DNA of 64,000 bases, taken from assembly GCA_016714815.1 (NCBI GenBank), contig JADKBZ010000001.1:62001-126000 (forward strand). Direction: 5' to 3'. The notes beneath the pieces were generated by a model. That model was not told where the DNA came from. It did no database searches and saw only the letters and a program-made list of their open reading frames with translations. Positions 51,816 to 60,058 of the stretch are shown piece after piece. Both the position numbers and the translations under genes were made by a program. The stretch's first letter is position 1; each line of letters starts with the position of its first letter. Source of the stretch: Holophagales bacterium. GTDB taxonomy: Bacteria; Acidobacteriota; Thermoanaerobaculia; UBA5066.

Positions 51816-52553
51816 ATGTATCCAGTCAAGTCGCTTTCCGTCGCTTTCGTCGCGCTCCTCTGCTTTGCGCAGTCTTCGCCGGCCGCTGTGGTCTTCTACG
51901 TCAACGACCAGGCGGGGTTCAACGCGGCGACGGCCTCGTTCAACCTCGCAGGGACGGAGGACTTCGAAGGCTCGAATCTCGCACCGGCCCAGGGCTCGAC
52001 GGTCGACGACCCACTCGTGCCGGGCGTCGCCAACGGAGTCTTCCCGTCGGGGACACTGGCCTCGGCCGGAGTCTCCGTGCGTTCGAATACGCTTGGCGCG
52101 AATCCGACGAGCCTGTCCCCGCACGGAGCGTTCGGCCTGTCGACGGCTTCCGCTGGCTATATCGGCACTCCGAGCGACCAGATCAGCAACAATTACGAGG
52201 CCGACAGCTTCGACCTGACCTTCGCTCCGTCCAACGGGCAGTACGTGAGGGGGGTCGGAATGGCGCCTCTGTACTTCGGCACGGGCGCCACGACGCCGAC
52301 GTCGCACTCCGGAAGCCTTCAGATCAGGGTCTACGCGGCGGACCAGACGACGCTGCTCGGCACTCAGACCATCACCGGCGTCAACTTCTCGGGGAGCAGC
52401 TTCCTCGGCGTCGTTTCCAGCGGAGGGGATGTCATCGGCCGCATCAACATCTGGGATCTCGACGCCGTGAATCACTGGCAGGGCGCCGACAACGTCAGCG
52501 TCCGGACGACGGTGCCCCTCCCCGTCGAGCTGATGGAGTTCGAGATCGAATAG
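51816..52553 (+). CDS. Secreted protein with C-terminal LPVEL motif
   Basis: 245 residues from ATG 51816, following CGGAGGAG. A signal peptide (LSVAFVALLCFAQSSPAA) precedes a beta-sandwich-like mature part: VVFYVNDQAGFNAATASFNL, GTEDFEGSNLAPAQG, FDLTFAPSNGQYVRGVGMAP and LQIRVYAADQTTLLGTQTIT. The pattern recalls PEP-CTERM-type 'FxGxxDFE' proteins, but there is no PEP-CTERM anchor. The end is PLPVELMEFEIE, closely matching the end of the Ig-like protein at 38783. Monocistronic. Confidence 0.72.
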   Translation: MYPVKSLSVAFVALLCFAQSSPAAVVFYVNDQAGFNAATASFNLAGTEDFEGSNLAPAQGSTVDDPLVPGVANGVFPSGTLASAGVSVRSNTLGANPTSLSPHGAFGLSTASAGYIGTPSDQISNNYEADSFDLTFAPSNGQYVRGVGMAPLYFGTGATTPTSHSGSLQIRVYAADQTTLLGTQTITGVNFSGSSFLGVVSSGGDVIGRINIWDLDAVNHWQGADNVSVRTTVPLPVELMEFEIE

Positions 52554-52767
52554 GCGACACCCCGCCCTGGTGATCGGCACCGTTCCCCAGGAACGACGGT
52601 GCCCCGACAACCACACCTCCTGCCGTCCGTCCCGCGTGCCGTCGCCCCGCCGGACGGTTTCCGTCCGGTCCGCCGCCTACCCGCCTCGGGCCTCCCTCAC
52701 CCCGCTCGCGAAAGCGGTCACGGCCAGGAAGGCGGGCCCCAGGAGTGTGAGGAGCCGGCTCCTCGGG

Positions 52768-53526
52768 TCACGATTCCCGGCCCGCCGGCCGCTCCACGAA
52801 GCGGCAGAGCGCCTCGACGGCCTCGTCGAGCATCTCGTCCCGACCGAAGCGATCCGGCGCCGCGTGAACGAGGATGATGCTGACGGTTTCGGTGACCGCG
52901 GCGAGGAGAACGGCCATCAGCGCGTGATTGCCCGGGCGGACGTCGGGCCGGGTCGACAGGATCTCGACCAGCGTGGCGACGTGGCTCTGCTTGTAGCCGG
53001 CCAGCGCCTCCGGCACCACCGGCATCTGGCCGACCTGCTGCTCGATGGCGCGCGAGAGGCGGGGATCGGCCTCGTGCACCTCGCGCAGCAGCACGAGGAG
53101 GAGCCGGACCCCTTCCCGGAGGGGAACGGCGGGATCCCGGAGCAGGGGAATGCAGGCGCGGATCGCCGATTCCACGGCGGCGAGGTGGCGCGCGAGGAGA
53201 GCCGTCAGGACGGCGTCCTTGTTCGGAAAGTACTGGTAGAGCGACCCGACCGACACGCCCGCCCGCCGGGCAATGTGGTTCGTGCTCGTTCGCGCGTACC
53301 CACGCGAGGAAAAGAGATCGACCGCCGCTTCGAGGATCGCCTCCACCGTCTCGCGGGCCCGGTCCTGGGTCGGGCTCTTCCGCGGGGCAAGCCTCCGGGG
53401 GAGCCGGACGCGAGGCGCGTCCTCCACGCGAATGCGAGCAGCCGTGGAGGCGGTCCGGCGACGGGCGGCGACGGAGGGCTTCCGGCCCGCGCGCGATCCC
53501 GGGCGGGGCGGGGTCGGGTCGGTCAC
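52768..53526 (-). CDS. TetR-family transcriptional regulator
   Basis: 252 residues. After a basic, probably disordered N-terminal ~50 residues (RRRTASTAARIRVEDAPRVR), the TetR HTH is clear: AAVDLFSSRGYARTSTNHIA then RRAGVSVGSLYQYFPNKDAV. The C-terminal helices form the ligand-binding and dimer domain. The GTG start gives a longer N-terminus than usual; a shorter start near residue 50 is possible. It is divergent from a methyltransferase gene 57 bp away, so it likely represses that shared promoter. Confidence 0.88.
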   Translation of the reverse strand: MTDPTPPRPGSRAGRKPSVAARRRTASTAARIRVEDAPRVRLPRRLAPRKSPTQDRARETVEAILEAAVDLFSSRGYARTSTNHIARRAGVSVGSLYQYFPNKDAVLTALLARHLAAVESAIRACIPLLRDPAVPLREGVRLLLVLLREVHEADPRLSRAIEQQVGQMPVVPEALAGYKQSHVATLVEILSTRPDVRPGNHALMAVLLAAVTETVSIILVHAAPDRFGRDEMLDEAVEALCRFVERPAGRES

Positions 53527-53583
53527 GAGGGCTCCTCCCGAAAGCGAGTCGACGAAGCGAGTAATCGCTCGTATCTTGAGGGG

Positions 53584-54186
53584 ATGATACCGAACGAAAG
53601 CTCACATACGGAGCCCGCCCCCTCGGGCGGTATCCACGTCTGTCCCGCCTGGGCCGGACCCCTCCTCTGCTGTCCCCTGCGCCGTCTCTTCGAGCGGCCG
53701 GAGACGCTCCTCGGCGACCACGTGAGGCCCGGGATGACCGTCCTGGAGCCAGGCTGCGGGATGGGCTACTTCACGCTGCCGATCGCGCGGATGACGGGTC
53801 CTGCGGGCCGGGTGGTCGCCGTCGATCTCCAGCCGAGGATGATCGAAGGCCTGACCCGGCGCGCCCGTCGCGCGGGGCTCCTGGAACGGATCGAAGCCGT
53901 CGCCTGCGCCGACGGCGACCTCGGGCTGGCGGCCCGGCCGGGAGTCGTCGACCTCGCCGTGGTCATCCACGTTCTCCACGAGGTCCGCGACCGCCAGCGG
54001 TTCCTCGAGCAGGTGTACGAAGCCCTCCGCCCGGGAGGCCGGCTGCTCCTCCTCGAGCCGAAGGGGCACGTTTCGCGCGAGACGCTCGAAGCGGAGCTGG
54101 CATTCTCCGAGCGGGCGGGCTTCTGGCCGGCCGGTGAGCCTCTGCACAGGCGAAGCCACGGCGCGCTTCTCGAGAAGGCCCGATAG
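53584..54186 (+). CDS. SAM-dependent methyltransferase
   Basis: 200 residues, class I methyltransferase. Motif I is VLEPGCGMGYFTLPIARM (residues ~52-68), followed by VVAVDLQPRMIEGL (acidic loop for SAM ribose), AVACADGDLG and VVIHVLHEVRDRQRFLEQVY with LRPGGRLLLLEP, the motif post-II strand. A Cys-rich N-terminal bit (HVCPAWAGPLLCCPLRRLF) may line the active site or bind metal. Substrate unknown; the opposite-strand TetR gene 57 bp away suggests inducible control, for example by a toxic small molecule. Confidence 0.82.
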   Translation: MIPNESSHTEPAPSGGIHVCPAWAGPLLCCPLRRLFERPETLLGDHVRPGMTVLEPGCGMGYFTLPIARMTGPAGRVVAVDLQPRMIEGLTRRARRAGLLERIEAVACADGDLGLAARPGVVDLAVVIHVLHEVRDRQRFLEQVYEALRPGGRLLLLEPKGHVSRETLEAELAFSERAGFWPAGEPLHRRSHGALLEKAR

Positions 54187-54251
54187 GGCGCGGGGAGAGC
54201 GGCGAGGGGGAACGCGCGCGCGACGACTAGACTCGCCGCACGAGGTTCCCG

Positions 54252-55226
54252 ATGAGCTCATCGCGCGTCGCGTCCACGATTCTCCTTTCGCTTTCCGCCC
54301 TCTCGGCCCGGGCTCTCCCCGCCGCGCCCCCCGATCCGGCGACGTTCTCGATCGCCGCCGCAGATCCGAAGACCGGCGAGGTCGGGGTGGCCGTCGCGAG
54401 CCGGTTCTTCGCCGTCGGGACCGTCGTCCCCTGGGCGCGGGCGGGAGTCGGCGCCGTCGCGACGCAGTCCTCGGCGAACACCACCTTCGGCCCGAACGGC
54501 CTCGACCTGATGGCGCGCGGCGCCACGGCAGAGGAAGCGTTGAAGGTCCTGCTCCGGGGAGACGACGGGCGCGACCGGCGGCAGGTCGGTCTCGTCACCG
54601 CTTTCGGCGACTCCGCCACCTTCACCGGGTCCGGGTGCAACTCCTGGGCGGGCGGCCGGCGTGGGCCGGACTACGCCATCCAGGGGAACATCCTCACCGG
54701 GGAAGCGGTCGTCGCGGCGGTGGAGAAGAGCTTCCTCTCGAGCGTCGGACGTCCGCTCGCCGAACGGCTCCTGGCGGCTCTCGCCGCGGGCGACGCGGCC
54801 GGAGGGGACAGCCGCGGGCGGCAGTCGGCGGCGCTCCTCGTCTGCCGCGAAAAGGGGGGCTACAACGGCTTCACCGACCGTGCGATCGACGTCCGCGTCG
54901 ACGACCACGCCGACCCCTTCCGCGAGCTCTCGCGCCTCGTGGCGATGGGCGTCGTCAACGACTTCTGGAACCGCGGCTGGACCGCCTTCATGGAGAAGCG
55001 GTTCGCCGAGGCGCTGAAGTGGCAGGAGCAGGCGACGGATCGCGCCCAGAGCCAGCCGGCCATGCTCCCGGAAGTGGTCTACGACCTCGCCGTCGTCCGG
55101 CTCGCCGCCGGGGACCGGCCCGGGGCCCTCGCCGCCGCGCGACGGGCGCTCGAGCTGAACCCGAAGCTCGCCGTCCAGGCCCGGTCCGACCCCGATCTGG
55201 CGGCGATCCGGGACGAGCTGAAGTAG
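54252..55226 (+). CDS. Secreted DUF1028 family protein with C-terminal TPR
   Basis: 324 residues. A signal peptide (STILLSLSALSARALPAA) precedes PATFSIAAADPKTGEVGVAV, the conserved opening of DUF1028 proteins, which adopt an Ntn-hydrolase-like fold. Typical motifs are SRFFAVGTVVPWARAGVGAV, ATQSSANTTFGPNGL, GDSATFTGSGCNSWAG and YAIQGNILTGEAVV. The expected nucleophile position (Thr/Ser after processing) corresponds to TFSIAA. The last ~70 residues contain a TPR-like pair (FAEALKWQEQATDRAQSQPA; ALAAARRALELNPK) absent from many family members. Activity is not established for the family. Confidence 0.88.
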   Translation: MSSSRVASTILLSLSALSARALPAAPPDPATFSIAAADPKTGEVGVAVASRFFAVGTVVPWARAGVGAVATQSSANTTFGPNGLDLMARGATAEEALKVLLRGDDGRDRRQVGLVTAFGDSATFTGSGCNSWAGGRRGPDYAIQGNILTGEAVVAAVEKSFLSSVGRPLAERLLAALAAGDAAGGDSRGRQSAALLVCREKGGYNGFTDRAIDVRVDDHADPFRELSRLVAMGVVNDFWNRGWTAFMEKRFAEALKWQEQATDRAQSQPAMLPEVVYDLAVVRLAAGDRPGALAAARRALELNPKLAVQARSDPDLAAIRDELK

Positions 55227-55305
55227 CTCCGCGGCGGCAGACCCGGGATCCGGCGTCCGGCCCGGCCGCAATCCGAGCGGCCGATTCTCAGCCCGCACCG
55301 CCTTC

Positions 55306-56160
55306 TTAGGTCGGCGTTTCGACCCCCAGCGTGGAGCGGAAGTGCTCGATGGTCGCGGCGGCCGCCGCCGTCAGGTGCGGCGTCGATCCGGCGAACGGGT
55401 GAACGGCCCCGAAGGTGTGGCCGGCCCCGTCGATCGCTTCGAGACGGGCCCGGCCGCCCGAGGCCGCGACGAGCTCCTGGCCTTCCGCAAACGGCACCGT
55501 CTCGTCGGCGCGGCCGTGGACGACGAGACCCGGCACGCCCAGACGCCGCGTCGCCCCGAGGAGGTCGAGCCTCGCCCGGTTCCCGAGGACGTCGTCGAGA
55601 AAGTCGACGCCCATCGGCAGGATCTGCCCCGTCCGGGCGTTGACGACCTCGTAGACGCCGGTGCGCCTCCACTGGGCGAGCGTCGCCTCGTCGGCGAGCC
55701 GGTCGAAGTGCGAGACGGCGGCCCAGGTGGCGAGGGCCTTCACCTCCGGGCGCTCCGCCGCGCCGAGGAGGGCGATGCCGCCGCCGCGGCTGTGCCCCAT
55801 CAGGCCGAGGCGCGACGGGTCGAGCGGGGCGTCGAGCCGTCCCGCCAGGACGGCGTCCAGGACGGTGTCGAGGTCGTCGCGCTCGATGGAGAGCGTGTTC
55901 CGCCGGAAGGCGTCGAGGTCCTCGATGTCGCCGTCGGCGGCCTTCACGCCGTTGCGCGAAAAGTTGAAATGGAGGGCCGCCAGCCCCGCGGCGGCGAACT
56001 GCTCGCCGAGCCAGGGGTGAAAGCCCCAGTCCTTGAAGCCCTTGAAGCCGTGGCAGACGACGACGACGGGGTGGGGGCCCTCCCCGTCGGGAAGGCGGAG
56101 GTCCCCGTGAATCGGCTGGCCGAGATTGCTCTGGAGCGTGAGGCGGCGGACGCGCGTCAC
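55306..56160 (-). CDS. Alpha/beta hydrolase (dienelactone-hydrolase-like)
   Basis: 284 residues. The fold is recognisable from VVVVCHGFKGFKDWGFHP (oxyanion-hole loop HGFKG) and LGLMGHSRGGGIALL, the nucleophile elbow G-H-S-R-G. GLVVHGRADETVPFAEG carries the acidic residue, and AGHTFGAVHPF the catalytic His. The type is a serine esterase/acyl-hydrolase; substrate unknown. Its GTG start overlaps the stop of the upstream amidohydrolase (GTGA), so the two are translated together and may act in the same degradation or detoxification step. Confidence 0.88.
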   Translation of the reverse strand: MTRVRRLTLQSNLGQPIHGDLRLPDGEGPHPVVVVCHGFKGFKDWGFHPWLGEQFAAAGLAALHFNFSRNGVKAADGDIEDLDAFRRNTLSIERDDLDTVLDAVLAGRLDAPLDPSRLGLMGHSRGGGIALLGAAERPEVKALATWAAVSHFDRLADEATLAQWRRTGVYEVVNARTGQILPMGVDFLDDVLGNRARLDLLGATRRLGVPGLVVHGRADETVPFAEGQELVAASGGRARLEAIDGAGHTFGAVHPFAGSTPHLTAAAAATIEHFRSTLGVETPT

Positions 56161-57512
56161 CGGGCCGTTCCCTTTCCGCCCGTCCCGCCCCCCGCCACCA
56201 CGACGCCTCCCTTCATCACGAGCTCGGGCGCCGTCGCCAGGACGGACACGTCGTCGAGCGGGTTTCTCCGGAAGGCGACGAGGTCGGCCAGCTTGCCCGG
56301 CTCGACGCTGCCGAGCTCCTTCTCGGCGCGCAGGACCTTCGCGGCCTGGAACGTCGCCGCCTGGATCGCGGCCATCGGCGTCATCCCCGCCTCGACGAGG
56401 TACCCGAACTCCTTTCCGTTCTCGCCGTGGGGAAAGACGCCCGCGTCCGTTCCGAAGGCGACCCGGACTCCCGACTGCACCGCCTTCGCGGCCGTCGCGC
56501 GGATCTGCGCGCCGACGAGCGCGGCCTTGGGGCGTACGACCTCCGGAAAGTAGCCGTCGAGCTTCGCCTTCTGGCCGACGAAGACCCCGGCCGAGAGGGT
56601 GGGGACGTACCAGGACCCCTTCTCCTTGAAGAGCTGGATCGCCTCGTCGTCCATCTGCGTCCCGTGCTCGATCGAGTCGACGCCGGCGCGCAGCGCCCTC
56701 TTCATCCCCTCGGCGCCGTGGGCGTGGACCGCGACGGGAAGGTCGTAGTCGCGCGCCGTCTTAACGACCGCGTCGACCTCGTCCTGGGTGAACTGCGGGG
56801 CGTTCGGGCTCCGGGCGAGGGAGAGGACGCCGCCGGTGGCGGTGATCTTGATCAGGTCCGCCCGCTCCTTGTAGCGCTGGCGGACCGCCTTCCGCATTTC
56901 GTCCGCACCGTTTGCCACGCCGTCCTTCGGGCCGGGATCGCCTTCGATCAGGTCGCACCAGCCGTTCGTCGGGTCGGCGTGGCTGCCGGTCGTGCCGATC
57001 GCCTTTCCGGCCGTGAAGATCCGCGGCCCCTCGACCCACCCCCGGCGGATCGCGTCGCGCAGGGAGATCGTGACGCCGTAACCGTCGCCGAGGTTGCGCA
57101 CGGTCGTGAAGCCGGCGCGAAGCGTCGTCCGGGCGTGGACGACGGCGCGGAGCGCGACGTCCGTCGGGTTCTGCGTGAACTGGTCGAGGTACGCCTCGGG
57201 CGACATCTCCATCCCGAGGTGGACGTGGAGGTCGATGAAGCCCGGGAGGACCGTCGCGTCGGAGAGGTCGAGAACCTTCTCCCCCGGAGCGGGAACCCGG
57301 AAGCCGGCGACGACCTCCGCGATCCGGTCTCCCTCGACGATGACCGTCACCATCTCCCGTGCCGCCGAAACCCCGTCGACGAGGCGGCCGGCGTGGACGA
57401 GGAGGCGGGCCGGGGGCTCTGCAAGAGCCAGGGGAGCCGCAAGAACCGCGCAGAGGACCGCGAGCGTGACGGATGTCACGAGGGTGGCGGGAATTCGGAC
57501 GTGAGACCGCAT
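56157..57512 (-). CDS. Secreted amidohydrolase (imidazolonepropionase/prolidase-like)
   Basis: 451 residues from ATG 57512 (MRSHVRIPATLVTSVTLAVL, signal peptide). The metal-dependent hydrolase superfamily motifs are complete: VLPGFIDLHVHLGMEM (HxH), a Lys-containing region LIKITATGGVLSLARSPNAP, VAVHAHGAEGM, DSIEHGTQMDD and VAFGTDAGVFPHG (catalytic Asp). The layout matches exported Xaa-Pro dipeptidase/carboxypeptidase-like amidohydrolases. The likely site of action is the periplasm. Coupled to the downstream alpha/beta hydrolase (overlapping stop/start). Confidence 0.9.
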   Translation of the reverse strand: MRSHVRIPATLVTSVTLAVLCAVLAAPLALAEPPARLLVHAGRLVDGVSAAREMVTVIVEGDRIAEVVAGFRVPAPGEKVLDLSDATVLPGFIDLHVHLGMEMSPEAYLDQFTQNPTDVALRAVVHARTTLRAGFTTVRNLGDGYGVTISLRDAIRRGWVEGPRIFTAGKAIGTTGSHADPTNGWCDLIEGDPGPKDGVANGADEMRKAVRQRYKERADLIKITATGGVLSLARSPNAPQFTQDEVDAVVKTARDYDLPVAVHAHGAEGMKRALRAGVDSIEHGTQMDDEAIQLFKEKGSWYVPTLSAGVFVGQKAKLDGYFPEVVRPKAALVGAQIRATAAKAVQSGVRVAFGTDAGVFPHGENGKEFGYLVEAGMTPMAAIQAATFQAAKVLRAEKELGSVEPGKLADLVAFRRNPLDDVSVLATAPELVMKGGVVVAGGGTGGKGTAR

Positions 57513-57666
57513 GAAAACCGCGAAAGATACACCCGGCGCGGTCGCACGGCAGCTCCGGACCCGCATCCGGCCCGCCAGGCCGTGCTAGTCTTTTCGCGGC
57601 AGCCGAACGGCCCTCGGCTCACGGACAGCTCCAGGCGACGTCCCCCGTAGAGGGTTTGGAGGCTCC

Positions 57667-60054
57667 ATGATTCCCCTGAAACACCGGCGTACTGGTAAAG
57701 GTGTATTCGCCGCGGCCCTCGTCCTCTCGGGCTCGCTGGGCGCCGACGACTCCCCTGTCGGTGCGCTGGTCACTCCGGTGGCCTCGGGCTTCTACACCGT
57801 GACGCCGTGCCGGGCCGTCGACACGCGGTTCGGCCTCGGCCCGAACGGCGGACCGGCCCTCGGCGGGGGCGAGGTCCGTCCGTTCGGGATCGCCGGCCTC
57901 TGCGGGGTCCCCAACAGCGCCCGGGCCGTCGCCCTGAACCTGACGGTCGTGAATCCGCCGGCCGCCGGTTCGGTCCTCATCCATCCCTCCGGCGAGCCGA
58001 TCCCGCTGGCCTCCTCGATCAACTTCTCCGCCGGGAAGACGCGGGCCAACAACCTCGTCGCGGCGACCGGCGAGGCGGGCCAGGTTTCCGCGTACAGCGG
58101 CATGCCGGCAGGGACGACCGTCGACATCCTCCTCGACGTCGTCGGGTATTTCGAGGACGCCACGGGCAACAAGCCGCCCGTCGTCCTCGCGGGCCCCGAC
58201 GGCGCGCTCGCGATGCCGGCCAGCAGCCTCCCGCTGTCGGGGAGCTACTCCGACGACGGCCTGCCGGCGGGCGCGACGTACACGGCAGCGTGGAGCGTCA
58301 CGACCGGCCCGTCGGGCGTTTCGTTCTCCGCGCCGGCCGCCCTGGCCACCAGCGTGACGTTTGCCGCCGCCGGGACGTACACGCTCCGTCTGACCGTCAG
58401 CGACTCGAACCGCTCGGGCTTCGACGAGCTGACGGTGAAGGTGACCGCGACCACGCAGGACGTGCTGCGGTTCCTCGACCAGGCCTCGTTCGGCCCCGCA
58501 CCCGGCCAGTCGGGAGTCGTCCGGGCCCTGGGCCTCTCCGAGTGGATCGAGGAGCAGTTCCGCGCGCCGGAGTCCGGCTACCCCGCGCTGCCGCCGGAGT
58601 CGGGAACCGCTCCCGCCGCCTGCACGTACAACACCGTCTGCTACCGCGACAAGTACACGACCTATCCGCTGCAGAACCTCTTCTTCACGAACGCCCTCTA
58701 CGGCAGCGACCCCCTGAGGCAGAAGGTCGCCTGGGCGCTCCACAAGATCTTCGTCGTCTCGGGAAACGACGTCCCGATGCCGAGCCGGCTGACCCCGTAC
58801 CTCCGGGTCCTCAACCGGAACGCCTTCGGAAACTTCCGGACCCTCCTCGGCGAGATGACTCTCAACGTCGCCATGGGCCGATACCTCGACATGGTGACGA
58901 GCACTCGGACCCGTCCGAACGAGAACTACCCCCGCGAGATCCTCCAGCTCTTCTCGATCGGGACGATGCGGCTGAACCCGGACGGCACCGTCCAGAGCGA
59001 CGCCGACGGCCCGATTCCCACGTACGACCAGAGCATCGTGGACGGCTTCTCGAAAGCGTTCACGGGGTGGACGTACCCCACGCAGTTCACGGGCGGAATC
59101 ACCAACTACATCGACCCGATGGTCCTCGTGGCGGGAAATCACGACACGACCGCGAAGCTCCTCCTGCGCGGCGTGACGCTTCCGGCGGGGCGGACGGGGA
59201 CGCAGGATCTGAACGACGCCCTCGACAACATCTTCCTGGACCCGAACGTCGGGCCCTTCCTCGGCACGCAGCTGATCCAGATGCTCGTCACGTCGAACCC
59301 GAGCCCGGCCTACGTCGCCCGGGTCACCGCGGCCTTCGACGACAACGGCCGGGGCGTCCGGGGCGACCTGAAGGCGGTCGTCCGCGCCATCCTCCTCGAC
59401 CCCGAGGCCCGCGGGACGGCCCCGGCCGACCCGGCCTTCGGCCGGCTCCGCGAGCCTTCCCTCTGGCTCATCGCTTCCTTGAGGGCTCTCGGGGCGAAAT
59501 CGGCGGCCGGTACGGCGAACGCCGACGGGTACCTGAACCCGCGAACGTCGCCGCTCGGGCAGAGCGTGCTGCGCCCCGCGACGGTCTTCAGCTACTTCCC
59601 GCCCGACTACGAGGCGCCGGGGGCGGGCGGGCTCCTCGGCCCGGAATTCGGCATCCAGTCGGCGACCACGGCGCTCGGCCGCGCGAACCTCGTCAACAGC
59701 CTCGTCTACAACACCTCGAACTGTCCGGTCGCGGGGCGCCCCTGCCTCCCGCCGAACACGGACGCGAACAACCTGAACGGCAACACGAACGGCGTGTCGC
59801 TCGACCTGGCCGGCCTCGTCCCCCTCGCGGGGAGCCTCGCCGCGCCCGACCCCGCGCCGCTCGTGGACGAGCTGGACCGCCGGCTCCTCCACGGCACGAT
59901 GTCCGCGGCGATGCGCGCCCAGGTGACCCAGGCGATCAACGCGATCGCCCCGACCGACCCGGCGACGGGAGACACCCTCGGAGGGAAGTTCCGCCGCGTC
60001 CAGGCCGGCGTCTACCTCGTCCTCACCGCATCGCAGTTCCAGGTGGAGAGGTGA
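57667..60054 (+). CDS. Secreted DUF1800 protein with N-terminal TPCRxxDTR domain and Ig-like domain
   Basis: 795 residues; ATG follows TGGAGG. After the signal peptide, residues ~35-160 hold the domain FYTVTPCRAVDTRFGLGPNG ... VGYFEDATG, which is also the C-terminal domain of the ELWxxDGT protein. A PKD/Ig-like domain follows (VVLAGPDGALAMPASSLPLS ... GTYTLRLTVSDSN). The remaining ~520 residues are the DUF1800 domain (VLRFLDQASFGPAPGQSGVV; YPREILQLFSIGTMRLNPDG; FSKAFTGWTYP; KLLLRGVTLPAG; AFDDNGRGVRGDLKAVVRAI). DUF1800 and DUF1501 proteins occur as neighbours almost everywhere; they are thought to work as an exported pair of unknown function. Confidence 0.92.
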   Translation: MIPLKHRRTGKGVFAAALVLSGSLGADDSPVGALVTPVASGFYTVTPCRAVDTRFGLGPNGGPALGGGEVRPFGIAGLCGVPNSARAVALNLTVVNPPAAGSVLIHPSGEPIPLASSINFSAGKTRANNLVAATGEAGQVSAYSGMPAGTTVDILLDVVGYFEDATGNKPPVVLAGPDGALAMPASSLPLSGSYSDDGLPAGATYTAAWSVTTGPSGVSFSAPAALATSVTFAAAGTYTLRLTVSDSNRSGFDELTVKVTATTQDVLRFLDQASFGPAPGQSGVVRALGLSEWIEEQFRAPESGYPALPPESGTAPAACTYNTVCYRDKYTTYPLQNLFFTNALYGSDPLRQKVAWALHKIFVVSGNDVPMPSRLTPYLRVLNRNAFGNFRTLLGEMTLNVAMGRYLDMVTSTRTRPNENYPREILQLFSIGTMRLNPDGTVQSDADGPIPTYDQSIVDGFSKAFTGWTYPTQFTGGITNYIDPMVLVAGNHDTTAKLLLRGVTLPAGRTGTQDLNDALDNIFLDPNVGPFLGTQLIQMLVTSNPSPAYVARVTAAFDDNGRGVRGDLKAVVRAILLDPEARGTAPADPAFGRLREPSLWLIASLRALGAKSAAGTANADGYLNPRTSPLGQSVLRPATVFSYFPPDYEAPGAGGLLGPEFGIQSATTALGRANLVNSLVYNTSNCPVAGRPCLPPNTDANNLNGNTNGVSLDLAGLVPLAGSLAAPDPAPLVDELDRRLLHGTMSAAMRAQVTQAINAIAPTDPATGDTLGGKFRRVQAGVYLVLTASQFQVER

Positions 60055-60058
60055 CGCC

